A stretch of DNA of 5,704 bases from NCBI GenBank assembly GCA_031270925.1, contig JAISWY010000317.1, positions 1 to 5,704 on the forward strand, given 5' to 3'. Source of the DNA: Candidatus Symbiothrix sp. (lineage in GTDB: Bacteria > Bacteroidota > Bacteroidia > Bacteroidales > Azobacteroidaceae). The notes below the pieces were generated by a model that did no database searches, was not told the DNA's origin, and saw only the letters and a list, made by a program, of their open reading frames with translations. Of the stretch, positions 1 through 5,674 are shown one piece after another; position 1 is the stretch's first letter; each line of letters opens with the position of its first letter. Made by a program: the position numbers and the translations under genes.

Positions 1-318
1 ATAGAGCAACGACCAGAGTTCGCTGAAACGATTGACTTTACCGCTCGACGAAAACGTATTCAGGTCTTTACAGTCGGTATCTTTCGCATTGCCGCCGCCC
101 AAGCAGTTATCCGACATGATTTCACTCATATAGAACGACAATTGCAGCGGATAAATACCCGAAATGGGAGTATAACAATTGGTTAGCAATTGATTGGCTT
201 CCTCCGGATTTGAAGGAAAATTGGTGGAATCTTTTTGCGTCAGGCTCTCCGTATTGAGGAAATCATCGCACGAAACCAGCATAATCGATCCGAGCAGGAT
301 GAATAATATCTTTTTCAT
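1..318 (-). CDS. RagB/SusD-family outer-membrane lipoprotein, N-terminal part (3' end outside window)
   Basis: The frame is open from an ATG at 318 to the window edge, giving 106 residues of a protein that in this family is usually about 450-650 long. It starts MKKILFILLGSIMLVSC, a lipoprotein signal peptide with lipobox LVSC, so lipidation is predicted at Cys17. Cys17 is followed by acidic residues (DDFLNTES), as is common in surface-exposed Bacteroidota lipoproteins. The region after it (SNPEEANQLLTNCYTPI, then SFYMSEIMSDNC and VNRFSELWSLLY) resembles the N-terminal part of SusD proteins, where the first helices of the TPR-like ligand-binding fold lie. SusD proteins cap the SusC channel and bind the ligand at the cell surface. 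The gene begins 29 nt after the susC stop on the same strand, the usual susC-susD order. The leader is A/T-rich without a Shine-Dalgarno motif. Family assignment is firm; the ligand is unknown. Confidence 0.9.
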   Translation of the reverse strand, partial: MKKILFILLGSIMLVSCDDFLNTESLTQKDSTNFPSNPEEANQLLTNCYTPISGIYPLQLSFYMSEIMSDNCLGGGNAKDTDCKDLNTFSSSGKVNRFSELWSLLY

Positions 319-347
319 GTTTCTATTTTATTTTTTTTATTTAATCT

Positions 348-3300
348 TTAATATTTAATTGATAAACCCACGAGGAAGGTGCGTGAAGCGGGATAAAATC
401 CTATATCGACTCCTTTTGCCCAAGAGGTGGAACTGCTGCCACCGTCGGCGCCGATTTCGGGATCCATACCCGAATAAGACGTCAGTGTGAGTAGATTTTG
501 CACTTGGGCGTATAACCTCAATTGCGAAATCGGGGATTTCCGGAACAAGCGGTTAAAATCGTAACCCAGACTTATGTTATTGATGCGGAAATAATCGCCG
601 TTTTCGATGAAGATGTCGGAGATTTTTCCCCAATTCCGTTCCACCGAACCCGGGCCGATGCGTGGAATCGTGTTGGAATGATTGTTTTCCGTCCATCGTC
701 CTAAAATATCGTCGGAATAGTTGTCGTAAGCTTGGGTAAGCCACGAGCGATAGTTCCGAGCTATTTGGTTGCCGGCCACGCCGTTACAATTCACGGTGAA
801 GTCGATGCCTTTCCAAGCCAGATTCAAAGTTAAACCAAAAGATAAGTCGGGATTGGGGTCGCCGATAAAGCTACGGTCTTTGCTATCGATGATTCCGTCG
901 GGTGTTACATCCACATATTTCACATCGCCGGGCTGCGACGACACGACCGCGTCTCCGCTCATCACTTTATATTTGGCGTCGTATTCGGCGGCTTCTTCGG
1001 GTGTTTGGATGATTCCATCGGTTTTATAACCCCAGAAAACACCGATTGGATAGCCTTCGCGAGCGTAATAAAAGGCTTCGGAATTACCGCCGAATGCGCT
1101 GGAACTTCCCACTATCTGTCCCTGTTCGTTGGGAATATCGATGACTTCGTTTTTGTTGTAGGCAAAATTGGCGCTCACATTATAACTGAAATCGTTTTGA
1201 ATTTTGCTTTGCCAGGTCAGCATCATTTCAAGGCCCGAATTGCGCACCAAGCCTCCATTGATCAAAGGAGCTCCGGTACCGTCGGTCGCCACAACCGGCG
1301 GACGCACCAGCCAGTCGATGGTCGATTTGATATAATAATCGAAATTAAGGCCCAAACGGTTGTTCAACAGCCAAGAGTCGAAACCGACATTGATTTGTTC
1401 CGATGTTTCCCAGCTAACCGTTTCATTCGGCACATTGGCGACATAGGCGCCGATGGTTGTTACGGCTTTATCGTCTCCAAAAACATATCCGGCGCTTCCG
1501 GTGGTGCGGGTAATATTGGCGCTGTAAGGGCGACCGCTCACAGCGCTATTCCCGTTTTGTCCCCAGCCTCCTCGTAGCTTCAAGTAATCGAGCCAAGCGG
1601 TGGTCGATTTCATAAACGGTTCGTTGGTCATGTTCCATCCTGCCGAAACGGAGGGAAAGGCGCCCCAACGGTGGCCTTTGGCAAAATTCGACGATCCGTC
1701 GTAACGCAATACGAAAGTAGCCATGTAGGTTTGGTTGTAATCGTAATTGACACGTCCGAAGAACGAAGCCGATTGTCCGCGCCAGCTCCAAGGCGAGCCT
1801 TCGAGCGAAATCCGCGAATCGGTGCCGTTTTTGATGGCGTTGGTTATATAAGCATGTTTATAATCGTCCCACCATTCGTAGCCCACGGTGGTAACGCCCA
1901 CGTGTTCGCCCAAGCCCGCCCGTTCGAACGATTGGCCGAGCATCGCGCTGATATTGTGTAAGCGGTTCAGTTGGAAATCGTAGGTCAATGTATGGTCGAA
2001 GTTCCAATCCAATCCCAAGTCGGAGGCTTGTTGTACAGCCGTGTAATTGTGCTTTGTGTACTGTAATTCATACGCGGGCGTAAACGAGCGGCTGTTCCAT
2101 CCTGAAAAATTGATGCCGAACGAAGGACGGTATTTCAATCCTTTAATCGGCTGGATGACAAAATAGAAATTGCCGCGCGCTGCATAACTTTTCCCTGTCG
2201 AAAACGAATTGTAATACATCCGTCCGATGGGATTGTCTTCGGTGCTATCCCAAGAGGAATTGGCAAAGGTGCCATCGGAATTATAAACCAGCGACAAGGG
2301 ATCGGCCACGATCGCACTGTGAATATCGTTCCAATCGGAATGTTGGGTAGCCATCGTAATCGACCGACTGTCTTTGAAGACCATTTGCAGGGTTTGTCCG
2401 AATTTCAGAATATCGAAATTGCGCGCTTTTATCAAATTGTGTTCGGTATTGATACGGGTTGTATAACGGGTGTATGACGGATCTATTTCTCCGTTTTTCA
2501 CTCCGATAATGGGCGATTGCGCCGTGTATCCGAAACCGATTGAATAGATCGATGCATCCGAACCGCCCGTGATGTTCAGAGTATGATTGGTAATCGGCGC
2601 ATCGGGAAGTATCATTTCCTGTAGCCAGTTAGTGCCGTTCCAAGTTCCATCGATAAAAGCCTGTTTATCTTCCGGGCGCATTTTGTCCAAAAATTTCCTG
2701 TAAACGGGATCGGTGGCATAATCGGGATTTTCGCGGTCGGCAGGATATACGCCGACGCTTTCATTGTATATATCCATGTATTGCTTGGCGTTGAGCGGAT
2801 TCACTACTTTCGATACATTTTGCCATCCGTAGTAGCCGTCGTATTGAATGGCCGCTTTGCCTTTTTTCCCTTGCTTGGTGGTAATCAGGATAACGCCGTT
2901 GGCCGCACGCGAACCGTAGATGGCCGATGAAGCGGCGTCTTTCAGCACATCAATTGATTCGATGTCGGCAGGATTCAGGTTGTTGATTACATCATCGCTG
3001 GTTCCGGCAGGCGCCCCGTCCACAATATACAAGGGATTGGAATTGGATACGGTACCCAAACCGCGGATGTTGATTTTGAAATGATCGCCCGGCTTACCGC
3101 TTGTTTTCACGATGGTCACACCGGGAGCCTGACTTTGCAAGGCGCTCATGGCACTCACGGTGTTCAGTTTGCTGATGTCGTCGCCCTTCACCTGTACGGT
3201 GGCGCCGGTTATCAATTTTTTCTGTTGCACGCCGTAACCGATGGCGACAACTTCTTCGAGCATGTTGACATCTTCCTCTATTTCGATGTTCAAAATGCTT

Positions 3301-3575
3301 TGTTTGCCCACGCTCACGGTTTTTGTCTTATAACCGATGTAGGAAACAACCAATTGTGCATTGGCGCCGACTTGCAGGTTGAATTTCCCATCCACATCGG
3401 TAACGGTGCCTTTGGAGGTTCCTTTTTCAACTACACTCGCGCCGATAAGCGTTTCGCCTTTCGAGGAAACCGTTCCCGAAATCGCGTGGGATTGTTGGGC
3501 GTAGATCGGACTGACCGAGAGAAGGAGTAATACCATCCACACCGCGAAAGATTTTACTTTTGTTTTTGACTTCAT
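348..3575 (-). CDS. SusC/RagA-family TonB-dependent outer-membrane transporter
   Basis: Complete protein of 1075 residues, a normal length for SusC. Residues 1-26 form a signal peptide (hydrophobic VWMVLLLLSV, likely cut IYA|QQ). Residues 31-95 are a carboxypeptidase-regulatory-like beta domain (ISGTVSS...GASVVEKGT...DVDGKFNL...VSYIGYKT). A TonB box-like segment EEVVAIGYG lies at 107-115. The plug domain follows (about 116-240) with INIRGLG, PLYIVDGAP and the SusC/RagA hallmark IESIDVLKDAASSAIYG near 205-221. The rest is a 22-strand-type barrel, starting around NITGGSDASIYSIGFGY (334-350) and ending LVGLSIKY, a C-terminal strand with terminal Tyr typical of outer-membrane barrels. A DVTPDGIIDSKDR segment near residue 888-900 matches the Asp-rich loop common in the family. 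There is no N-terminal secretin/STN signalling domain, so direct anti-sigma signalling is not indicated. It forms the energised import channel of the SusCD pair with the downstream lipoprotein. Ligand unknown. No frameshift or missing segment is seen. Confidence 0.96.
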   Translation of the reverse strand: MKSKTKVKSFAVWMVLLLLSVSPIYAQQSHAISGTVSSKGETLIGASVVEKGTSKGTVTDVDGKFNLQVGANAQLVVSYIGYKTKTVSVGKQSILNIEIEEDVNMLEEVVAIGYGVQQKKLITGATVQVKGDDISKLNTVSAMSALQSQAPGVTIVKTSGKPGDHFKINIRGLGTVSNSNPLYIVDGAPAGTSDDVINNLNPADIESIDVLKDAASSAIYGSRAANGVILITTKQGKKGKAAIQYDGYYGWQNVSKVVNPLNAKQYMDIYNESVGVYPADRENPDYATDPVYRKFLDKMRPEDKQAFIDGTWNGTNWLQEMILPDAPITNHTLNITGGSDASIYSIGFGYTAQSPIIGVKNGEIDPSYTRYTTRINTEHNLIKARNFDILKFGQTLQMVFKDSRSITMATQHSDWNDIHSAIVADPLSLVYNSDGTFANSSWDSTEDNPIGRMYYNSFSTGKSYAARGNFYFVIQPIKGLKYRPSFGINFSGWNSRSFTPAYELQYTKHNYTAVQQASDLGLDWNFDHTLTYDFQLNRLHNISAMLGQSFERAGLGEHVGVTTVGYEWWDDYKHAYITNAIKNGTDSRISLEGSPWSWRGQSASFFGRVNYDYNQTYMATFVLRYDGSSNFAKGHRWGAFPSVSAGWNMTNEPFMKSTTAWLDYLKLRGGWGQNGNSAVSGRPYSANITRTTGSAGYVFGDDKAVTTIGAYVANVPNETVSWETSEQINVGFDSWLLNNRLGLNFDYYIKSTIDWLVRPPVVATDGTGAPLINGGLVRNSGLEMMLTWQSKIQNDFSYNVSANFAYNKNEVIDIPNEQGQIVGSSSAFGGNSEAFYYAREGYPIGVFWGYKTDGIIQTPEEAAEYDAKYKVMSGDAVVSSQPGDVKYVDVTPDGIIDSKDRSFIGDPNPDLSFGLTLNLAWKGIDFTVNCNGVAGNQIARNYRSWLTQAYDNYSDDILGRWTENNHSNTIPRIGPGSVERNWGKISDIFIENGDYFRINNISLGYDFNRLFRKSPISQLRLYAQVQNLLTLTSYSGMDPEIGADGGSSSTSWAKGVDIGFYPASRTFLVGLSIKY

Positions 3576-3625
3576 AATATATAGAACTAATAAGTTTATG
3601 TGAAACTCGGAAGAATTTCACGATA

Positions 3626-3633
3626 CAAAATTA
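3626..3633 (-). promoter_or_regulatory. Candidate -7 box of the susCD promoter
   Basis: On the minus strand this reads TAATTTTG, a full match to the Bacteroides primary-sigma -7 element TAnnTTTG. It would start a transcript near 3619, giving a leader of about 40-45 nt before the susC ATG at 3575. No good TTTG (-33 element) is present at the expected 19-21 nt distance, so the promoter may be weak, activator-dependent, or a chance match in AT-rich DNA. Confidence 0.45.
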
Positions 3634-3694
3634 ATTCAAGGCAAAAGGGAAGGCTTGCATTCGACAACGGATTGATTTCAACTATGCAGCATCG

Positions 3695-3713
3695 TTTGCG
3701 GAATTGTCGCAAA
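3695..3713. promoter_or_regulatory. Dyad TTTGCG-N7-CGCAAA, possible operator
   Basis: A perfect 6-bp inverted repeat (3695-3700 and 3708-3713) with a 7-nt spacer lies about 60-90 bp upstream of the candidate susCD -7 box and downstream of the preceding terminator. That is a plausible position for an activator site. It is short enough to arise by chance and matches no operator I can name. Confidence 0.25.
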
Positions 3714-3790
3714 TTGAATAGCGTTTTGTTGCAGTCGGGATGGATGGTTGTTTTTTTGAGAAAAACAGATTAAAATATTTAGGTAAAAAA

Positions 3791-3835
3791 ATCAAAAAAA
3801 AACAGCCGGAGAATTTTTGAGATTCTCCGGCTGTT
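3791..3835 (-). terminator. Intrinsic terminator of the guanylyltransferase gene
   Basis: A perfect 14-bp inverted repeat (3801-3814 and 3822-3835, arm AACAGCCGGAGAAT) encloses a 7-nt loop. On the minus strand the stem is followed by a T-rich run covering 3785-3800 (TTTTTTTGATTTTTTT). The hairpin begins about 21 nt after the stop codon at 3857. The plus-strand side lacks a comparable T-run, so it should act mainly on minus-strand transcription and insulate susCD from the gene upstream. Confidence 0.92.
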
Positions 3836-3856
3836 TCCATTTATCTAATTTACGAT

Positions 3857-4939
3857 TTACAAATAAACCTCTCCGTATTTCAAATTCACATCTGCCACAA
3901 ACTGCTTGATACGCTGCTCTTCCGATTTCTTACAAATCAACAACACATTATCCGATTCCACCACAATAAAATCGTCCAAACCTTGCACGACTGCCAACTT
4001 GCCATCCGTCAAAGTAATCAAATTATTGCTGCTTTCGATAAAATGGCTCTTGCATTTCAATGTAGCATTCTCATTTTCATCCTTTTGAGCCAAATCGTAA
4101 AGCGATCCCCACGTTCCCAAATCCGACCAGCCGAACTCGGCCGTGAGCATATACACATTGTCGGCTTTTTCCATCACGCCGTAGTCGATTGAGATGTTTT
4201 GGCACATCGGATATTCTTCCTGAATAAACGACTTTTCTTCGGATGTGCCGTATTTGCTTTCGCCTTTGGAAAAACGGGTGTAAATATCCGGCAAATGATT
4301 GGCGAACGCTTGCAGGATGGTTTGTACATTCCAAATAAAAATACCGGAATTCCAAAAGAAATCGCCCGATTCGAAAAAGACTTTCGCCAATTCGAAATTG
4401 GGTTTTTCGGTAAACGCTTTTACCTTTAAAATATTATCGGTACCATTGGTTTTCGTTTGAATGTAACCGTAACCCGTTTCGGGACGATTCGGTTTCACGC
4501 CCAAAGTGATGAGCGCCGGATTGTTCTTCACAAAATCCAAACCTGTTTGAATGTTCCGCAAAAAATTATGTTCTTCGAGAATCAAATGGTCGGCCGGCGT
4601 AACAACAATATTCGCATTCGGATTGAGCGCTCGGATGTGATACGAAGCGTAAGCGATGCAGGGCGCCGTATTACGCCGGGTCGGTTCCAACAAAATTTGA
4701 TCGTCGGTCAACTCGGGTAATTGTTGCTTGACCAAGCCTGCATAGATTTCATTGGTCGCGATAAAAATATTTTCAACGGGAACAATGCGCTTGAAGCGGT
4801 CGAATGTTTGTTGTAACAGGGAACGTCCGGTTCCGAAAAAATCCAAAAATTGTTTGGGTCGGTTTTCGCGGCTGAACGGCCAGAAACGGCTTCCGATGCC
4901 TCCACCCATAATCACGCAATAGTTGTCTTTCATGATCAT
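3857..4939 (-). CDS. manC: Mannose-1-phosphate guanylyltransferase (GDP-mannose pyrophosphorylase)
   Basis: Transfers GMP from GTP to mannose-1-phosphate, giving GDP-mannose and pyrophosphate in the cytoplasm. GDP-mannose is the donor for mannosyl transfer and the precursor of GDP-fucose. At 360 residues it is the single-domain nucleotidyltransferase form, without the C-terminal phosphomannose isomerase domain of bifunctional ManC/AlgA proteins. Visible motifs are the nucleotide-binding signature GGGIGSRFWPFSRENRPKQF (12-31), EPTRRNTAPCIAYA (85-98), VTPADHLI (113-120, metal-binding Asp), ETGYGYI (154-160), FTEKP (176-180, sugar-phosphate site), NSGIFIWN (197-204), IDYGVMEKA (251-259) and GWSDLGTW (270-277). 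The start is ATG at 4939 (MIMKDNY); an in-frame ATG at 4933 (MKDNY) is equally plausible and would shorten the protein by two residues. It stands alone as a transcription unit, with its own terminator and a divergent neighbour. The symbol follows the enzymatic family; the alternative family name for the one-domain form is also used. Confidence 0.94.
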   Translation of the reverse strand: MIMKDNYCVIMGGGIGSRFWPFSRENRPKQFLDFFGTGRSLLQQTFDRFKRIVPVENIFIATNEIYAGLVKQQLPELTDDQILLEPTRRNTAPCIAYASYHIRALNPNANIVVTPADHLILEEHNFLRNIQTGLDFVKNNPALITLGVKPNRPETGYGYIQTKTNGTDNILKVKAFTEKPNFELAKVFFESGDFFWNSGIFIWNVQTILQAFANHLPDIYTRFSKGESKYGTSEEKSFIQEEYPMCQNISIDYGVMEKADNVYMLTAEFGWSDLGTWGSLYDLAQKDENENATLKCKSHFIESSNNLITLTDGKLAVVQGLDDFIVVESDNVLLICKKSEEQRIKQFVADVNLKYGEVYL

Positions 4940-4965
4940 TCGTTTTTATATTATATTAACGGAAA

Positions 4966-4973
4966 CAAATGTA
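4966..4973 (-). promoter_or_regulatory. Candidate -7 box of the guanylyltransferase promoter
   Basis: The minus strand reads TACATTTG, a full match to TAnnTTTG, 26 nt upstream of the ATG at 4939. A start site near 4959 would give a leader of about 20 nt. No clear TTTG -33 element is seen at the expected distance. Confidence 0.5.
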
Positions 4974-4993
4974 CGAATTATTTGGAAATATCT

Positions 4994-5001
4994 TATCTTT
5001 G
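4994..5001 (+). promoter_or_regulatory. Candidate -7 box of the small secreted-protein gene
   Basis: The plus strand reads TATCTTTG, a full match to TAnnTTTG, 34 nt upstream of the preferred ATG at 5036. A start site near 5007 gives a leader of about 29 nt made almost only of A and T (ATTTTTAATTTAATTTAATG). The -33 element is not recognisable. It lies 20 bp from the opposing box at 4966-4973, so the two promoters probably share DNA. Confidence 0.55.
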
Positions 5002-5035
5002 CAGCGATTTTTAATTTAATTTAATGATAACAAGT

Positions 5036-5272
5036 ATGAAAAGGATCGTATTATCCCTGATGATGGTTGCGGCTTTATCGTTGTCGGTAGGCGCACAAGA
5101 TGTGAAAAAAGACACGCAAGAGCAACCGAAAAAGGAATGTTGTAAACAAAAGAAAGAAGAATGTTCCGAAAAGAAAGAGGCCAAGAAAGAAGAATGCAAA
5201 AAAGAGCAAAAATCTTCTTGCAGCAAAGACAACGAGGCTAAAAAAGAACACAAATCTTGTGGTAAAAAGTAA
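5036..5272 (+). CDS. Small exported Lys/Glu/Cys-rich protein of unknown function
   Basis: I do not recognise a named family. From the ATG at 5036 it is 78 residues. Residues 1-20 (MKRIVLSLMMVAALSLSVGA) form a clear Sec signal peptide with likely cleavage VGA|QD. There is no lipobox, so the mature form should be soluble in the periplasm or outside the cell. The mature 58 residues contain 20 Lys, 11 Glu and 6 Cys (35, 36, 43, 54, 62, 75) and almost no hydrophobic residues, with loose KKE(E/C)C repeats (KKECC, KEEC, KEEC). The even Cys number allows three disulfides or metal binding; both are guesses. An in-frame ATG at 5024 would add MITS; 5036 is preferred because it gives a standard signal peptide. 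A matching promoter box upstream, export signal and terminator downstream all support a real gene. The coding strand is strongly purine-rich, so simple-sequence origin should be kept in mind. Confidence 0.8.
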   Translation: MKRIVLSLMMVAALSLSVGAQDVKKDTQEQPKKECCKQKKEECSEKKEAKKEECKKEQKSSCSKDNEAKKEHKSCGKK

Positions 5273-5273
5273 A

Positions 5274-5334
5274 TTTCCGGCTCAACGGAAATACGGAAAC
5301 GAAAAAACGGCTGATCATTTCGGCCGTTTTTTTT
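5274..5334 (+). terminator. Tandem hairpins ending in an intrinsic terminator after the small gene
   Basis: A first hairpin TTTCCG-gctcaa-CGGAAA (5274-5291) sits directly after the stop codon. The second (arms 5302-5313 and 5321-5332, core AAACGGC/GCCGTTT, 7-nt loop) runs into eight consecutive T (5327-5334). Its position and polarity fit termination of the plus-strand gene that ends at 5272. The first hairpin may only protect the 3' end. Confidence 0.85.
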
Positions 5335-5346
5335 GGGGGGTCTCCT

Positions 5347-5376
5347 GAGTCACCTGCAAACCCCTGTGTTTAGCAG
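5347..5376 (+). repeat. Module A, copy 1 (30-bp repeat)
   Basis: Matches 5479-5508 as a direct repeat at 28 of 30 positions. It folds as CTGC-AAAC-ccctgt-GTTT-a-GCAG (5354-5376), an 8-bp stem with one bulged A. Confidence 0.85.
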
Positions 5377-5382
5377 AAGCGA

Positions 5383-5397
5383 CAGACCGCAGGTCTG
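5383..5397 (+). repeat. Module B hairpin, left
   Basis: CAGACC-gca-GGTCTG, a perfect 6-bp stem with a three-base loop. It is repeated exactly in inverted orientation at 5628-5642. Confidence 0.85.
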
Positions 5398-5408
5398 AAT
5401 AAGAATAA

Positions 5409-5435
5409 CCCCCAATGAAGCGAAGCGATTGGGGG
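5409..5435 (+). repeat. Module C hairpin, left
   Basis: CCCCCAAT (5409-5416) pairs with ATTGGGGG (5428-5435) around an 11-base loop GAAGCGAAGCG, itself a tandem GAAGC. An exact inverted copy lies at 5590-5616. Confidence 0.9.
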
Positions 5436-5456
5436 GTGCGAGAAATACATCGACCT

Positions 5457-5478
5457 CCTCAACCCGCAGGGTTGAATA
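5457..5478 (+). repeat. Module D hairpin, left
   Basis: TCAACCC-gca-GGGTTGA (5459-5475), a 7-bp stem with the same GCA loop as module B. Its flanks and stem match 5544-5568 in inverted orientation. Confidence 0.85.
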
Positions 5479-5512
5479 GAGTCACCGGCAAAACCCTGTG
5501 TTTAGCAGGTGA
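5479..5512 (+). repeat. Module A, central copy
   Basis: Direct repeat of 5347-5376 near the centre of symmetry. Here the hairpin is extended outward by TCACC (5482-5486) pairing with GGTGA (5508-5512), with one mismatch (5487/5507) and the same bulged A (5504). It has no mirrored partner, so it forms the asymmetric core of the palindrome. Confidence 0.8.
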
Positions 5513-5543
5513 TTTGGAATATCCTTCTACTTGTTAATAGATA

Positions 5544-5568
5544 TATTCAACCCACTTCGGGGTTGAGG
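5544..5568 (-). repeat. Module D hairpin, right
   Basis: TCAACCC (5547-5553) and GGGTTGA (5560-5566) enclose ACTTCG. The stem and flanks are identical to the left copy, but the loop is six bases instead of three, so loop and stem have evolved separately. Confidence 0.85.
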
Positions 5569-5589
5569 GGAGAGTGTTTATTTCGCTAT

Positions 5590-5616
5590 CCCCCAATCGC
5601 TTCGCTTCATTGGGGG
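5590..5616 (-). repeat. Module C hairpin, right
   Basis: CCCCCAAT (5590-5597) and ATTGGGGG (5609-5616) with an 11-base loop. It is the exact reverse complement of 5409-5435. Confidence 0.9.
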
Positions 5617-5627
5617 TTATTAACATT

Positions 5628-5642
5628 CAGACCTGCGGTCTG
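5628..5642 (-). repeat. Module B hairpin, right
   Basis: CAGACC-tgc-GGTCTG, the exact reverse complement of 5383-5397 including the loop. Confidence 0.85.
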
Positions 5643-5648
5643 TCGCTT

Positions 5649-5674
5649 CTACTTAACACAGGGGTTTGCAACTC
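5649..5674 (-). repeat. Module A, copy 3 (inverted)
   Basis: On the minus strand this reads GAGT, then TGCAAACCCCTGTGTT and AAGTAG, the same module lacking the four bases CACC after GAGT. The C-to-T change at 5651 would still allow a G-U pair in minus-strand RNA; the change at 5654 breaks one pair. Confidence 0.8.

Larger units (their letters stand above)
5355..5435 (+). repeat. Left outer arm of the palindrome
   Basis: Gap-free 81-bp inverted match to 5590-5670. The five differences are at 5371 and 5374 (inside module A) and 5401-5403 (linker between modules B and C). Modules B and C are identical in both arms. Confidence 0.95.
5590..5670 (-). repeat. Right outer arm of the palindrome
   Basis: Reverse complement of 5355-5435 at 76 of 81 positions; the differences fall at 5622-5624, 5651 and 5654. 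Read on the minus strand it presents modules A, B and C in the same order as the left arm on the plus strand. Confidence 0.95.
5347..5674. repeat. Modular palindromic repeat island (REP/MITE-like), 328 bp
   Basis: The last 370 bases hold no gene with any support. Nearly all of it is one imperfect palindrome centred near 5512. Outer arms 5355-5435 and 5590-5670 are both 81 bp and match as inverted repeats at 76 of 81 positions without gaps. Inside them, after 21 bp on each side, a second inverted pair (5457-5478 and 5544-5568) differs only in its loop. Each arm is made of small hairpins, giving the order A-B-C-D-A'-D'-C'-B'-A''. The shared edge GAGT/ACTC (5347-5350, 5671-5674) suggests the original boundaries; no target-site duplication is evident. 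No transposase is encoded, so it would be non-autonomous. The interpretation as a mobile or REP-type repeat is inference; the symmetry is direct observation. The remaining 5675-5704 shows nothing recognisable. Confidence 0.85.

Noticed and set aside
1005..1577. 190-residue plus-strand open frame
   Set aside because: It lies wholly antisense within the well-supported susC gene and the translation shows no domain, signal or family pattern. It is a shadow of susC codon use.
3081..3530. 149-residue plus-strand open frame
   Set aside because: Antisense to the plug and N-terminal domain of SusC, His/Phe/Gly-rich from reverse-strand codons, with no supporting promoter or family pattern.
5024..5035. 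Upstream ATG at 5024 as start of the small secreted protein
   Set aside because: It would add only MITS before an otherwise standard signal peptide beginning MKRIV. It cannot be excluded, but 5036 fits signal peptide form and leader length better.
5011..5253. 80-residue minus-strand open frame rich in Ser, Phe and Leu
   Set aside because: It is the exact antisense of the small Lys/Glu/Cys-rich gene. The purine-rich coding strand creates a Phe/Ser/Leu-rich mirror. The sense strand has signal peptide, promoter and terminator; this one has none.
5590..5616. Module C as an ordinary intrinsic terminator
   Set aside because: The stem is G/C-rich at its base, but no T-run follows on either strand in either copy, so standard intrinsic termination is not supported.
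5590..5670. Integron attC site (GTTAAGT resembles the GTTRRRY core)
   Set aside because: The matching complementary core is not conserved in the other arm, there is no integrase or cassette gene, and the multi-hairpin layout does not fit attC architecture.
5347..5674. CRISPR array
   Set aside because: Repeats occur in both orientations, are only two or three in number and are not separated by regular unique spacers.
5347..5674. Complete insertion sequence
   Set aside because: No open frame of transposase size lies between the arms, only 154 bp separate them, and no target-site duplication is visible at the edges.
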